From the NCBI RefSeq assembly GCF_009363115.1, contig NZ_CP045298.1, forward strand, positions 945,001 to 1,009,000: 64,000 nt of DNA, written 5' to 3'. Shown here piece by piece: positions 37,537-47,813 of the stretch; the stretch's first letter is position 1; every line of letters begins with the position of its first letter. The translations under genes and the position numbers were made by a program. The notes beneath the pieces were generated by a model. That model was not told the DNA's origin. It searched no databases and saw nothing but the letters and a program-made list of their open reading frames with translations. This DNA is from Paenibacillus brasilensis. Its GTDB lineage: Bacteria > Bacillota > Bacilli > Paenibacillales > Paenibacillaceae.

Positions 37537-37842
37537 ACCAATCTCCTCAATTCTTTCCTGAACCTATAGTTCGAGCTTTACCATTTATTATACATCAGAC
37601 CAATAGCGCTTTTCTTTCGGACCAATTCATAAAAATCGGTCATTCATGAGAAATAAACGGAAAATACCTTCATTCGAGTGGTATTATCCCCCATATGCTC
37701 ACTTTTCTGCTGGAAATCCGCGTGATTGCTCTGTTATATATATTATTCCCACCAGCTTAATAGGTTTTAATTAGTCTGAAATTTATACATTACTCTGAAT
37801 TTTACACACTACGAAAAAGGACGCCACAAGGGCGCCCCACAT
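37537..37842. other. 306-nt intergenic region
   Basis: It contains the engB terminator at its right end and a TATAAT (near 37580-37585, minus strand) that may be the -10 of the unknown gene; no convincing -35 is placed with it. Near 37774-37812 there are two imperfect copies of a TCTGAA-TTTA-ACA pattern. I see no gene here. Confidence 0.6.
37813..37837 (-). terminator. Rho-independent terminator after engB
   Basis: GGGCGCC and GGCGTCC pair (one G-U) around CTTG-type loop bases and are followed by T5 on the minus strand, 6 nt past the engB stop. Confidence 0.82.
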
Positions 37843-38454
37843 TTATAATTCCGTCTGCTCTTCGTCGTCATTCTCTATATAGCCGGAGATGACAGACCAC
37901 AGTTCTTCCTTGCCCATACCTTCTTCGGAGGAAAAGGGGATGAACAATCCCCCGGGAAGTATTCCGAGTTCCTGCTTAATGACTTTATAATGCTTCTCAC
38001 GTCGTGTTTTGGGGATTTTATCTGCCTTTGTACCTACAACACATACGGGAAGCCCGTTATGACGCAGCCAATCATACATCATGATATCATCCTTGGACGG
38101 CGGATGGCGCAAATCAACCATTTGAAGCACCAGCTTGAGCTCCTCCCGCTCCAGCAAATAAGACTCAATCATTTGACCCCAGGCTTTGCGGGACGTTTTG
38201 GATACTTTAGCGTAACCGTAGCCGGGAAAATCAACAAAATAGAGATCATCATTAATCCGATAATAATTAAGCTGCTGGGTTTTCCCCGGCGTAGAACTGG
38301 TACGTGCCAAATTTTTGCGGTTAATCATCCGGTTAATCAGTGAAGACTTTCCGACATTAGAGCGCCCTGCCAGAGCGATCTCTGGCAAAGCGTCTACAGG
38401 AAACTGACTGGGACCAACCGCACTAATAATAAATTCTGCTTTTGTTACTTTCAT
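37843..38454 (-). CDS. engB: Ribosome biogenesis GTPase YsxC/EngB
   Basis: An essential GTPase for 50S assembly. The 203-aa protein has P-loop [20 protein letters not shown] near residues 28-45, the switch [21 protein letters not shown] and [13 protein letters not shown] precedes the ATG. It is 18 nt downstream of lonA, the B. subtilis lonA-ysxC arrangement, and ends that transcript. Confidence 0.96.
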   Translation of the reverse strand: MKVTKAEFIISAVGPSQFPVDALPEIALAGRSNVGKSSLINRMINRKNLARTSSTPGKTQQLNYYRINDDLYFVDFPGYGYAKVSKTSRKAWGQMIESYLLEREELKLVLQMVDLRHPPSKDDIMMYDWLRHNGLPVCVVGTKADKIPKTRREKHYKVIKQELGILPGGLFIPFSSEEGMGKEELWSVISGYIENDDEEQTEL

Positions 38455-38472
38455 TATGTCCTTAATTCCTCT

Positions 38473-40809
38473 CTAATGTACCCTTGCCTGCTCAACCAAA
38501 GCATGCTTCAGTACCTGATCCATATGGGCAACGGGAACAAATTCAACATCCTGCCGGATACTGTCGGGAATATCCTTTAAATCCCGTTCATTATCTTTGG
38601 GAAGCAGAATTTTTTTGTAGCCTGCCCGGTGAGCCGCCAACGATTTCTCTTTCAAACCACCAATTGGCAACACACGACCGCGTAGGGTAATTTCGCCCGT
38701 CATCGCCACATCCTTCGATACATGACGGTTGGTCAAGGCCGAAATCAATGCCGTAGCAATGGTGATTCCCGCAGAGGGTCCATCCTTCGGAATCGCTCCC
38801 TCAGGAATATGAATGTGAATGTCGTTTTTCTCATAAAAGTCCGGTTCAATACCCAGTTCAATCGCTTTGGAACGAGTAAAGCTGAATGCCGCCTGTGCGG
38901 ATTCCTTCATCACGTCTCCAAGCTTACCCGTAAGAATCAGTTTACCGCTGCCGGGTACGACCGTCACTTCAATCATCAGCGTTTCACCACCGACCTCTGT
39001 CCATGCCAAGCCTGTAACCGTACCGATCTGATCCTCCAGCTCCGCTACGCCGTAACGGAATTTGGCGATCCCCAAATAATCCTTCAGATTATCCGGTGTG
39101 ACTTGAATTGGTCCTTCCCCACCGGATACAACAGACTTCGCGGCCTTACGGCATAGGGAAGCCAGTTGCTGTTCGAGATTCCGTACCCCAGATTCACGGG
39201 TATATTCGCGAATGACACGCAGTAACGTTTCCTCCCCGATAACCAACTGCTCCTCTTCCAAGCCATGCTCTCTCTTCTGCTTGGGCAATAGATACCGATT
39301 GGCAATCTCCAGCTTCTCCAGTTCGGTGTAACCAGGAATATAAAGTGTTTCCATACGGTCCATGAGCGGACGCGGGATATTATGTGCAGCATTGGCTGTT
39401 GTCACAAACATCACGTTCGATAAATCAAAGGGCAGCTCAACAAAATGGTCGCTGAACGTATTGTTCTGTTCGGGATCAAGCACTTCCAGCAATGCCGCTG
39501 AGGGGTCTCCCCGAAAATCGGAAGCCATTTTATCAATCTCATCCAGCAAAAAAACCGGATTGGACGTGCCTGCCGTCTTCATTCCCTGAATGATACGCCC
39601 CGGCATCGCACCAACATAGGTCCGGCGATGACCACGGATTTCTGCTTCATCCCGTACACCACCAAGGGAGATGCGGACAAATTCCCGCCCCATGGATTTG
39701 GCAATCGAACGAGCCAGCGAGGTCTTGCCGACCCCTGGCGGACCTACGAGACACAGAATCGGTCCCTTAATGGTCTTCACCAGCTTGCGCACAGCCAAGT
39801 ACTCCAGTACCCGCTCCTTCGGTTTATCCAGTCCGTAGTGGTCATGATTCAGCACCTCTTCGGCCTTGGCAATATCCAGGTCATCATCGGTAAACGTATT
39901 CCACGGCAAGCTTAACAGCCAATCGACGTAATTGCGGATGACGCCACCCTCGGCGGAGCTTGCAGGCATTTTTTCCAGACGGTCGATTTCCTTTTCGACC
40001 TTCTCTTTTACCGGAACAGGCAGCTCCAGCTCACTCAACTGGTTGCGCAGCTCTTCAACTTCTCCTGCACGACCTTCCTTCTCGCCAAGCTCCTTCTGAA
40101 TCGCCTTCATTTGTTCACGCAGATAATATTCCTTCTGCGTCTTTTCCATTTGCTTTTTCACTCGCTGGCTGATTTTACGTTCCAGCTCCAGAACCTCACG
40201 CTCGTTGTTCAAAATATCCAAAAGCTTCTCCAGACGCTGAGTTACGTCGATCGTCTCCAGAATATCCTGCTTTTCCTTAATCTTGAGCGTCAGATGGCTT
40301 GTGATTACGTCTGCCAGCCGTCCAGGCTCCTCAATATCGGATACCGCAGCAAGTGTCTCGGGCGTTACCTTTTTGGACAAGTTGATATAATGCTCGAACT
40401 GGGTCAATACAGTGCGCATAAGCGCATCTGTCTCAGGCTGCACATTTTCTGCCTCATGCAGTTCCTTGGCCAGTACCTCGTAATATTCTTCATTGTCCGT
40501 ATATTGAATAATCTCGGCACGTTCCAGCCCCTCCACCAGCACCCGAATCGTTCCGTTAGGAAGCTTGAGCATCTGGCGCACCTTGGCTACCGTGCCGACT
40601 CGAAAAATATCCTCTTGTGTGGGTTCTTCAATATTTACCTCTGATTGAGAACACAGGAGAATCAAATTGTCTTCAACCATCGCTTTTTCCAAAGCCTTGA
40701 CCGATTTTTCCCGGCCCACATCGAGATGCAGAACCATGCTCGGGTAGACCAGAAGTCCTCTTAAAGGCAGCAAAGGAAAACGACGACCTTTTGTCTTGGT
40801 GGGTCCCAT
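38473..40809 (-). CDS. lonA: ATP-dependent protease La (LonA)
   Basis: A cytosolic AAA+ serine protease for damaged and regulatory proteins. The 778-aa protein has the N-terminal Lon substrate domain ([20 protein letters not shown]), a coiled-coil helical region, Walker [16 protein letters not shown] near residue 355, Walker [11 protein letters not shown], and the catalytic Ser-Lys domain ([15 protein letters not shown] with Ser about 680). GGAGG precedes the ATG. A possible promoter is TTAACA-N17-GATAAC near 40870-40895. No CIRCE or CtsR site was seen. Confidence 0.97.
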   Translation of the reverse strand: MGPTKTKGRRFPLLPLRGLLVYPSMVLHLDVGREKSVKALEKAMVEDNLILLCSQSEVNIEEPTQEDIFRVGTVAKVRQMLKLPNGTIRVLVEGLERAEIIQYTDNEEYYEVLAKELHEAENVQPETDALMRTVLTQFEHYINLSKKVTPETLAAVSDIEEPGRLADVITSHLTLKIKEKQDILETIDVTQRLEKLLDILNNEREVLELERKISQRVKKQMEKTQKEYYLREQMKAIQKELGEKEGRAGEVEELRNQLSELELPVPVKEKVEKEIDRLEKMPASSAEGGVIRNYVDWLLSLPWNTFTDDDLDIAKAEEVLNHDHYGLDKPKERVLEYLAVRKLVKTIKGPILCLVGPPGVGKTSLARSIAKSMGREFVRISLGGVRDEAEIRGHRRTYVGAMPGRIIQGMKTAGTSNPVFLLDEIDKMASDFRGDPSAALLEVLDPEQNNTFSDHFVELPFDLSNVMFVTTANAAHNIPRPLMDRMETLYIPGYTELEKLEIANRYLLPKQKREHGLEEEQLVIGEETLLRVIREYTRESGVRNLEQQLASLCRKAAKSVVSGGEGPIQVTPDNLKDYLGIAKFRYGVAELEDQIGTVTGLAWTEVGGETLMIEVTVVPGSGKLILTGKLGDVMKESAQAAFSFTRSKAIELGIEPDFYEKNDIHIHIPEGAIPKDGPSAGITIATALISALTNRHVSKDVAMTGEITLRGRVLPIGGLKEKSLAAHRAGYKKILLPKDNERDLKDIPDSIRQDVEFVPVAHMDQVLKHALVEQARVH

Positions 40810-40919
40810 CGCTTTCGCACCTCCAGTGATTCTCAGGTTCCGGATTTTACAATCCTCACGTTGTTATCTTTCATATTTTATCAAATGTTAAATAAAAAAA
40901 CCAATGAAAGGGTCGCTTA

Positions 40920-42647
40920 TTAGCAAGATCCTGTATCAGATATCGCCCCATTATGCGTTCCATCAGCCTGTAACAACGAAGATTGGGATGGGCGAAAAGT
41001 CTCAATTGGCGCATGCACAGGTGATTCTGACGTCATTTCTTCCCCGAACACATGACGGAATACTTCGGTAACCGACTGTACCGGGATAACCTGTAAGCCC
41101 TCGATACTGTCAAAAAGAGCTTGCCAGTTTTCCTGGGGAACGATCACTTTTTTGGCTCCTGCCTGAAGAGCCGCCTCGACCTTGGCTAATACGCCGCCAA
41201 TCGGTTTGACACGGCCATGGATGCTAACCTCTCCAGTCATCGCAATTTCGTGATCCACCGGAATTCCCCGCATGGCGGAAGCAATAGCTGTCGCCATGGC
41301 GATTCCTGCCGACGGACCATCTACTGGCGTGCCTCCGGGAAAATTGATATGCAGATCGTAATTCGACGGAGACAGTCCGAGTGTGCGCAAAACGGTCAAT
41401 ACATTTTCCACAGAACCTTTAGCCATACTCTTGCGTCGCAGCGTACGGGAGCCGCCCCCAATTTCCTCTTCATCGACTACTCCCGTAATATTGTAGCTTC
41501 CCTTTCCTTCAGGAACCGGAACCGCCGTAACCTCAATTTCCAGCAGCATTCCCATATTCGGGCCGTATACAGCTAACCCGTTAACAAACCCGATTTGCGG
41601 TAATCCCGGTATTTTTCGATCAGGACGCGGTTGAATTTGACTGCTTCCCGCAACCCATTCCACATCAGACGCATTAAGACGCTCCCGTTTCTCGGTAAGT
41701 GCCAAACCAGCAGCAAGCTGGATCATATTGACGGCCTCACGACCGTTCGTAGCGTAACGCTGTACGACCTCTACCGCCTCGGGACAAGGTCCAAAGCCCA
41801 GCTTGTGGACAGCATCCTCAGCAATACGAGCAATTTCCTGCGGCTGAAGGGCACGGAAATAAATTTCCATACACCGGGAGCGGATGGCAGGTGGCAGCTC
41901 ATGCGGCGAACGGGTTGTCGCACCTACCAAACGAAAATCCGCTGGCAAACCATTTTGGAAAATATCGTGGATGTAGGCAGGAGTATTTGTATCTTCCGAG
42001 TTGTAATATGCACTCTCCAAAAATACCTTGCGGTCCTCCAGCACTTTCAGCAGCTTATTCATCTGTGTCGGGTGCAATTCACCGATTTCATCAATGAACA
42101 GCATGCCACCATGCGCCTTTGTTACAGCTCCAGGCTTGGGTTGCGGAATACCCGCTACCCCCATAGCTCCAGCCCCTTGATAAATGGGATCATGCACTGA
42201 TCCAATTAACGGGTCCGCAATCCCGCGCTCATCAAAACGGGCCGTCGTGGCGTCAATTTCCGTGAATTTCGCATCAGCCTTGAATGGAGAGGACAGGTTT
42301 TTCTTTGCCTCTTCCAGCACTACGCGCGCAGCAGCCGTCTTCCCTACCCCCGGCGGGCCATAAATAATGACATGCTGGGGATTCGCACTACATAGCGCCG
42401 CTTTGAGCGCACGCAGTCCGTCCTTCTGGCCGACGATATCCTGTAACGTTGCTGGCCGAGTACGTTCAGCCAGCGGCTTGGTAAGTGAAATGGAGCGCAG
42501 TTTGCGCAGCTTGTCCAGCTCCTTCCGGGACTCCCGGTCCACCGCACTACGGTTCGTTTTCTGGCTCCGCAGGAGATTCCAGAAATACAGACCGATGACA
42601 ATTCCGAAAAACATTTGTACCAACAACAAAATCATAGTCAAGTCCAT
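40920..42647 (-). CDS. lonB: Membrane-anchored Lon-like protease LonB
   Basis: LonB is a Lon paralog active in the forespore under sigma-F in B. subtilis. The 575-aa protein starts with a membrane helix (residues 5-22, MILLLVQMFFGIVIGLYFWN) and a basic region. Walker [15 protein letters not shown] is near residue 96, then LFIDEIGELHPTQMNKLL and the protease block PVDGPSAGIAMATAIAS. The large Lon N-terminal domain is absent. Its place between ispG/clpX and lonA matches B. subtilis clpX-lonB-lonA, apart from the ispG insertion. Confidence 0.93.
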   Translation of the reverse strand: MDLTMILLLVQMFFGIVIGLYFWNLLRSQKTNRSAVDRESRKELDKLRKLRSISLTKPLAERTRPATLQDIVGQKDGLRALKAALCSANPQHVIIYGPPGVGKTAAARVVLEEAKKNLSSPFKADAKFTEIDATTARFDERGIADPLIGSVHDPIYQGAGAMGVAGIPQPKPGAVTKAHGGMLFIDEIGELHPTQMNKLLKVLEDRKVFLESAYYNSEDTNTPAYIHDIFQNGLPADFRLVGATTRSPHELPPAIRSRCMEIYFRALQPQEIARIAEDAVHKLGFGPCPEAVEVVQRYATNGREAVNMIQLAAGLALTEKRERLNASDVEWVAGSSQIQPRPDRKIPGLPQIGFVNGLAVYGPNMGMLLEIEVTAVPVPEGKGSYNITGVVDEEEIGGGSRTLRRKSMAKGSVENVLTVLRTLGLSPSNYDLHINFPGGTPVDGPSAGIAMATAIASAMRGIPVDHEIAMTGEVSIHGRVKPIGGVLAKVEAALQAGAKKVIVPQENWQALFDSIEGLQVIPVQSVTEVFRHVFGEEMTSESPVHAPIETFRPSQSSLLQADGTHNGAISDTGSC

Positions 42648-42762
42648 TGTATTTCCTCCGTTTCTCGTCTCAGCAATTTGAAAAATGCTGCTCTATGAAA
42701 GACAGTATTTCCTTTTCCACGATAGCTAAACGGCAGTCTTTCAAAAGATCAGAGGGAAAATA

Positions 42763-42811
42763 CAAAAACACCGTGAAGAACAATTCTGCAGCAGAACTGT
42801 TTTTCACGGCG
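42763..42811 (-). terminator. Rho-independent terminator after ispG
   Basis: A long, nearly perfect stem (CCGTGAA...TTCACGG, with the inner arms AACAATTCTG and CAGAACTGTT) is followed on the minus strand by GTTTTTGT. It lies about 55 nt past the ispG stop. Confidence 0.85.
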
Positions 42812-42865
42812 ATGATATAATGACCATAAAATAAGATAATACTCTGTATAAAACTGATTGATCCT

Positions 42866-43984
42866 CTATACTTTCTCAGCTGTATGGCGTTCTTCGCGCC
42901 CAGGGATTTTGCCTGTCTCTTCATATGCTTTAACGATGACATCAATTTCTTTTTTCAATTCATCAACCATGTCAGCCTCGGGTACTTTACGGATCATTTT
43001 ACCGTAACGGAACAAAAGCCCTTCCCCGCGTGCTCCAGCAATGCCGATATCAGCTTCCTTCGCTTCACCCGGACCATTTACTGCACAGCCCAGCACCGAT
43101 ACTTTAATCGGCACCTTGAGTTTGGCAATATAGTCTTCTACCTCGTTAGCAATAGAGAACAAATCAATGTCCAGACGTCCGCAAGTTGGACAGGAAATCA
43201 ATGTAGCCGCATTGGTGATCAGTCCAAACGTTTTGAGCAGCTCCCGTGCAACCTTCACTTCCTCCACCGGATCGGCACTAAGCGAAATGCGCATCGTGGA
43301 GCCGATGCCTGATGCCAGCAATGCACCCATACCTGCCGCACTTTTAACCGTTCCGGTAAAGAGCGTACCTGCCTCGGTGATGCCCAGGTGGAGCGGATAC
43401 TTGATAATTTCGGCTGCTTTCGTATAAGCGGCAATCGCCATCGGTACGTCAGATGCTTTCAGAGATACAATAATATCGTGAAAATCAAGTTCCTCCAAAA
43501 TACCGATATGAAACAGCGCGCTTTCCACCATCGCTTCTGGCGTAGGATAGCCGTACTTATCCAGCAAATGCTGCTCCAATGATCCGGCATTGACACCAAT
43601 CCGAATCGGAATCCCTTTTTCCTTACACGCTTTAACGACAGCCTCCACTTTTTCACGTCGGCCAATATTACCTGGGTTAATGCGTACCTTGTCAATCCCA
43701 TTTTCAATCGCCAGTAGAGCCAGCTTGTAATTAAAATGAATATCCGCGACGAGCGGAATATGAATCCTTTTTTTAATTTCTTTTATGGCTGCGGCTGCTT
43801 CCTCATTGTTTACGGTAACCCGCACCAGTTGACAGCCGGCTTCTTCCAAACGAAGAATTTCCGCTACAGTAGCTTCCACATCTGCTGTTTTGGTTGTACA
43901 CATACTTTGGATGATAACTTCATTACTGCCGCCAATCGTCAGATTCCCGACTTTAACGGGACGTGTGTCTTGTCTTAAGAACAT
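42866..43984 (-). CDS. ispG: (E)-4-hydroxy-3-methylbut-2-enyl-diphosphate synthase
   Basis: The penultimate enzyme of the MEP isoprenoid pathway, an iron-sulfur protein. The 372-aa product has an N-terminal TIM barrel ([37 protein letters not shown]) and a C-terminal [4Fe-4S] domain with ligands in [10 protein letters not shown] and [26 protein letters not shown] precedes the ATG. It lies between clpX and lonB, not its B. subtilis location; a hairpin at 44013-44052 and a terminator downstream suggest its own unit. Confidence 0.96.
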   Translation of the reverse strand: MFLRQDTRPVKVGNLTIGGSNEVIIQSMCTTKTADVEATVAEILRLEEAGCQLVRVTVNNEEAAAAIKEIKKRIHIPLVADIHFNYKLALLAIENGIDKVRINPGNIGRREKVEAVVKACKEKGIPIRIGVNAGSLEQHLLDKYGYPTPEAMVESALFHIGILEELDFHDIIVSLKASDVPMAIAAYTKAAEIIKYPLHLGITEAGTLFTGTVKSAAGMGALLASGIGSTMRISLSADPVEEVKVARELLKTFGLITNAATLISCPTCGRLDIDLFSIANEVEDYIAKLKVPIKVSVLGCAVNGPGEAKEADIGIAGARGEGLLFRYGKMIRKVPEADMVDELKKEIDVIVKAYEETGKIPGREERHTAEKV

Positions 43985-44012
43985 GTACTTTTCTCTCCCA
44001 TTAACACCAAAC

Positions 44013-44052
44013 CTCCACCCCTTAAAACCTCATAAGGTTTAGTGAAGTGGAG
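44013..44052 (-). other. Hairpin between clpX and ispG
   Basis: CTCCAC (44013-44018) pairs with GTGGAG (44047-44052) and AAACCT with AGGTTT inside, around a 4-nt loop. On the minus strand GTTTGGTGTT follows, a poor U-tract. It may be a weak clpX terminator or a leader structure for ispG. Confidence 0.5.
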
Positions 44053-44093
44053 ATTCGGCTTCTCATGTTGTAGAGATCGCGAAGTATCAATCC

Positions 44094-45350
44094 TTAGGCG
44101 CTCTCTTCTTGTTTTTTATCCTTATCTGTACCACCGAGTTCCGGTGCGATTTTGTCTTTTACTACCTGCTCATTGATAACGCAAGTCGTTACATCCTCAC
44201 GGGAAGGAACTTCATACATGACGTCGAGCATGATACCTTCGATGATCGCGCGAAGACCACGAGCACCCGTATTACGCTTGATCGCCTCACGAGCAATGGC
44301 TTCCAGAGCATCCTGCTTAAACTCCAGTTGCACATTATCCAGTTCCAGCAACTTCTGGTATTGCTTAGTTAACGCATTTTTCGGCTCAGACAAGATACGA
44401 ACCAATGTCTTCTCATCAAGCGGCTCCAGCGTAGAAATGACTGGCAAACGTCCCACGAATTCCGGAATCAGACCGAATTTCAATAGATCCTCAGGCAATA
44501 CCATTGAAGTATATTCGCCTGGCTTCAGATCTTTTTGTTCGCTAGTGGCATTAAAGCCAATGACCTTTTTACCGATACGGCGTTTGATCATTTGCTCCAG
44601 ACCGTCAAAGGCACCGCCGCAAATAAACAGAATATTTGTGGTGTCAATTTGAATGAACTCTTGGTGCGGATGCTTGCGACCACCTTGCGGAGGTACAGAA
44701 GCAACCGTGCCTTCCAGAATTTTAAGCAGCGCCTGCTGTACACCTTCACCCGATACGTCACGCGTAATGGACGGGTTTTCGGATTTACGGGCTACTTTAT
44801 CAATTTCGTCAATATAGATGATGCCGCGTTCGGCTTTTTCCACATCATAATCGGCAGCTTGAATCAATTTCAGCAAAATGTTTTCAACGTCTTCACCCAC
44901 ATAACCAGCTTCCGTGAGGGAGGTGGCATCTGCGATAGCAAAAGGTACGTTCAAAATTTTAGCCATGGTTTGCGCTAGCAACGTTTTACCCGAACCTGTA
45001 GGTCCAAGCATCAGAATGTTACTTTTTTGCAATTCTACATCATCAATTTTGTTTTGTGTATTAATACGCTTGTAGTGGTTATATACCGCTACAGACAACG
45101 ATTTTTTCGCTTGATCCTGACCAATGACATATTGGTCCAAAATATCACGGATTTGCATGGGTTTCGGAATGTCTTTCAGATCTACTTCTTCCTCATGACC
45201 CAATTCCTCTTCCACAATCTCCGTGCACAGCTCAATGCATTCGTCACATATATATACGCCTGGTCCGGCAACAAGCTTGCGAACCTGATCTTGAGATTTG
45301 CCGCAGAAAGAACATTTCAATTGTCCTTTTTCATCATTAAATTTAAACAT
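44094..45350 (-). CDS. clpX: ClpX, ATP-dependent Clp protease specificity subunit
   Basis: An AAA+ unfoldase for the ClpP protease. The 418-aa protein has the N-terminal zinc finger (CSFCGKSQ ... [10 protein letters not shown]), Walker [17 protein letters not shown] near residue 115, YIDEIDKVA and the IGF-type ClpP loop ([11 protein letters not shown]). It lies 12 nt downstream of clpP and is probably cotranscribed. AGGGGTGG precedes the ATG. Confidence 0.98.
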   Translation of the reverse strand: MFKFNDEKGQLKCSFCGKSQDQVRKLVAGPGVYICDECIELCTEIVEEELGHEEEVDLKDIPKPMQIRDILDQYVIGQDQAKKSLSVAVYNHYKRINTQNKIDDVELQKSNILMLGPTGSGKTLLAQTMAKILNVPFAIADATSLTEAGYVGEDVENILLKLIQAADYDVEKAERGIIYIDEIDKVARKSENPSITRDVSGEGVQQALLKILEGTVASVPPQGGRKHPHQEFIQIDTTNILFICGGAFDGLEQMIKRRIGKKVIGFNATSEQKDLKPGEYTSMVLPEDLLKFGLIPEFVGRLPVISTLEPLDEKTLVRILSEPKNALTKQYQKLLELDNVQLEFKQDALEAIAREAIKRNTGARGLRAIIEGIMLDVMYEVPSREDVTTCVINEQVVKDKIAPELGGTDKDKKQEESA

Positions 45351-45362
45351 AGAGCCACCCCT

Positions 45363-45953
45363 TTACAGATTAATCGGTTTAGACAGCACCTGGTCAATGA
45401 TACCATATGCTTTTGCCTCTTCTGCTTCCATGAAGAAATCCCGGTCAGTATCACGTTCGATTTTTTCGAGGGGCTGACCTGTACGCTCTACATAGATTTG
45501 ATTCAGCTTGGTACGTGTTTTGATAATCCAGTCCGCATGAATCAGCATATCTGAGGCTTGCCCCTGAATGCCGCCGAGCGGCTGATGGATCATAACTTCA
45601 CTGTTGGTAAGTGCATATCTTTTGCCTGGTGCACCCGCTGTGAGCAGCAAAGAGCCCATACTTGCAGCCATGCCCACACAGATCGTCGATACGTCCGGCT
45701 TAATAAATTGCATTGTATCATATATACCCATGCCCGCAGTTACAGAACCGCCTGGCGAGTTAATATACAAATTGATGTCCTTTTCCGGATCTTCCGCAGA
45801 AAGGAACAATAACTGTGCAATGACGAGATTGGCGACATCGTCATCAATTGGGCCACTTAGGAAAATGATGCGATCCTTAAGCAACCGCGAGTAAATATCG
45901 TAAGATCGTTCTCCTCGATTCGTTTGTTCCACAACCATAGGGACGAGACTCAT
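45363..45953 (-). CDS. clpP: ATP-dependent Clp protease proteolytic subunit
   Basis: A serine protease forming the double-ring chamber used by ClpX/ClpC. The 196-aa protein has the catalytic Ser in [14 protein letters not shown] (near residue 98), His in [13 protein letters not shown] and Asp in [10 protein letters not shown] start at [11 protein letters not shown] (ATG 45953), with AGAGG 9 nt upstream. Here clpP is joined to clpX downstream of tig, the E. coli-like tig-clpP-clpX order; B. subtilis has clpP elsewhere under CtsR. No CtsR heptad repeat is visible upstream. Confidence 0.97.
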   Translation of the reverse strand: MSLVPMVVEQTNRGERSYDIYSRLLKDRIIFLSGPIDDDVANLVIAQLLFLSAEDPEKDINLYINSPGGSVTAGMGIYDTMQFIKPDVSTICVGMAASMGSLLLTAGAPGKRYALTNSEVMIHQPLGGIQGQASDMLIHADWIIKTRTKLNQIYVERTGQPLEKIERDTDRDFFMEAEEAKAYGIIDQVLSKPINL

Positions 45954-46059
45954 CACGACCAACCTCTTTTCTTAATTAAAATGAACACTGTATTCATCCG
46001 CTTGTTAAGTCCCATTAAAACGAAAGCGGCGAGCATGAAACCGGAACACCTTACAAAAT

Positions 46060-46088
46060 ATTTTAACATGTTCAGAGTCTTGTGTCAT
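46060..46088 (-). promoter_or_regulatory. Candidate sigma-A promoter of clpP-clpX
   Basis: ATGACA (46088-46083), a 17-nt spacer and TAAAAT (46065-46060) on the minus strand, about 105 nt upstream of clpP. Confidence 0.5.
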
Positions 46089-46255
46089 ATTTGCATCCGC
46101 TCATCTAGTAGTGCGGCTGTTATATGCTTTGCCAAGACCTTCTCATATTTAACCATGTTTCGTATGTATGTGCAAATATACGGTAGTGACTTATGTAAAA
46201 CAAGAAAACACCACTCACAACGTTTTCCATAAACGACTAAAATTTGGGTTGCCTA

Positions 46256-46295
46256 AGGTAAAAATAAGGCACGTAACTTTCACTACGTGCCTTAT
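46256..46295 (-). terminator. Rho-independent terminator after tig
   Basis: ATAAGGCACGTA and TACGTGCCTTAT form a perfect 12-bp stem with an 8-nt loop, followed by TTTTTACC on the minus strand. It lies about 60 nt past the tig stop. Confidence 0.9.
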
Positions 46296-46356
46296 CTCTA
46301 TCTAATTACTACGTTGCAGCCTGTTAGAGCATACCTCGTATATTTTATCGTTTGAA

Positions 46357-47670
46357 TTACTCAGCAGCTGCAGCTGGCGCTTCAACTTCCTTGCTGTTTT
46401 CTACCAGCAAAGCAATTGTTTTGCGCAGCGAGATCTCTTCTTTCAAGTTTGCGAACGAGCCGTTACTTTCCAGAATACTGCGGATTTCTTCAACAGAACG
46501 TTTGTAAGCATCAGCCATGTTTTTCAGCTCTTCATCAATTTCCGCTTCGGAAACTTCGATGTTTTCTGCTTTAGCCACTTGCTCCAGCACGAGGTTGTTA
46601 CGCACGCGCTTCTCAGCATCAGCTTTCATTTGCTCTTCCAGATCTTCCTTGCTTTGACCGGAGAAGCCGAGGAACATTTCAAGGTTCATGCCTTGGCTGC
46701 GCAGACGGTTGTCGAAATCGCGAACCATGTTTTGCACTTCACTCTTGACCATTGCTTCAGGAATGTCGATTGTTGCATTCTCAGCAACCTTCTCCACCAC
46801 AGCACCCTCACGAGCTGCTTTAGCTTCGTTTTCCTTACGCTCCAGCAATTGCTTTTTCAAGTCTTCCTTGAATTCAGCCAATGTGTCAAATTCACTTACA
46901 TCTTTAGCAAATTCATCGTCCAGTTCAGGAAGAACTTTGCGTTTCAGTTCATGAACTTTCACTTTGAATACGGCTTGTTTACCAGCCAGGTCAGCAGAAT
47001 GGTAGTTCTCAGGGAACGTTACTTCAACGTCCTTGGAATCGCCAGTGTGCAAACCGATCACTTGATCTTCAAAGCCAGGGATGAATGTATTGGAGCCCAG
47101 CTCCAGAGAATACTTCTCAGCTTGTCCGCCTTCGAACTGGACGCCGTCTACGGAACCGTCGAAGTCAATAATAGCTGTATCGCCGGATTGAGCTGCATCT
47201 TCATCAACGACAACCAATTCAGCATGGCGTTGTTGCAGGCGTTCCAGCTCTTGAGCCAACTCTTCGTCGCTAACTTCAAGTTTGCTTACAGGTACTTCTA
47301 CGCCTTTGTACTCACCCAGAGTTACTTCAGGCTTAACTGTAACCTTCGCTTTGAATTTGAAAGATTCGCCTTTAGCAAATTGATCAATTTCAACATCCGG
47401 GCTGTCAACCGGGAAGATGTCCGTTTGCTCTACAGCTTCGCCATAAGCTTCTGGCAGCAGGAAATCAATTGCATCCTGATACAAGCTCTCAATTCCGTAG
47501 CGTTTTTCAAAAATAGGACGTGGTACCTTACCTTTACGGAATCCTGGTACACTTACTTGCTTTACCACTTTATTAAAAGCTTTGTCGAGTGCAGCGGCTA
47601 CACGATCCGCGTCAACCTCAACTTCAAGAACCCCAAGGTTCTTCTCTATTTTCTCCCAAGTTGCTTTCAT
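46357..47670 (-). CDS. tig: Trigger factor
   Basis: A ribosome-bound chaperone and prolyl isomerase. The 437-aa protein has the ribosome-binding loop VPGFRKGKVPRPIFEKRYG near residues 40-58, an FKBP-type domain at about 150-240 (GDTAIIDFDGSVDG, NTFIPGFEDQVIGL) and the helical C-terminal substrate-binding domain. GGAGGGG precedes the ATG. Its promoter is clear and a terminator follows, so it is its own unit. A long open frame on the opposite strand is a codon-bias shadow. Confidence 0.98.
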   Translation of the reverse strand: MKATWEKIEKNLGVLEVEVDADRVAAALDKAFNKVVKQVSVPGFRKGKVPRPIFEKRYGIESLYQDAIDFLLPEAYGEAVEQTDIFPVDSPDVEIDQFAKGESFKFKAKVTVKPEVTLGEYKGVEVPVSKLEVSDEELAQELERLQQRHAELVVVDEDAAQSGDTAIIDFDGSVDGVQFEGGQAEKYSLELGSNTFIPGFEDQVIGLHTGDSKDVEVTFPENYHSADLAGKQAVFKVKVHELKRKVLPELDDEFAKDVSEFDTLAEFKEDLKKQLLERKENEAKAAREGAVVEKVAENATIDIPEAMVKSEVQNMVRDFDNRLRSQGMNLEMFLGFSGQSKEDLEEQMKADAEKRVRNNLVLEQVAKAENIEVSEAEIDEELKNMADAYKRSVEEIRSILESNGSFANLKEEISLRKTIALLVENSKEVEAPAAAAE

Positions 47671-47742
47671 TTTATGCTTTCCCCTCCAACAAAATCTTCA
47701 CTTAGTTTTCATTACAATCAACGCACACAAAATAACCATTAT

Positions 47743-47771
47743 AGTATATCTAACATTACTGTCTTTTTCAA
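47743..47771 (-). promoter_or_regulatory. Sigma-A promoter of tig
   Basis: TTGAAA (47771-47766), a 17-nt spacer and TATACT (47748-47743) on the minus strand; about 73 nt from the tig start. Confidence 0.72.
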
Positions 47772-47813
47772 GAGCAGCCCTTTGAATGCTTTACAAGTAA
47801 ACGTTTCCGGGCA

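Larger units (their letters stand above)
45954..46356. other. 403-nt intergenic region between tig and clpP
   Basis: It holds the clpP promoter (46060-46088) and the tig terminator (46256-46295). Between about 46090 and 46255 I see no gene and no clear motif. Confidence 0.6.

Noticed and set aside
42670-42945. 91-codon minus-strand frame after lonB, overlapping ispG
   Set aside because: It overlaps the conserved ispG end by 80 nt and contains the ispG terminator; no ribosome site.
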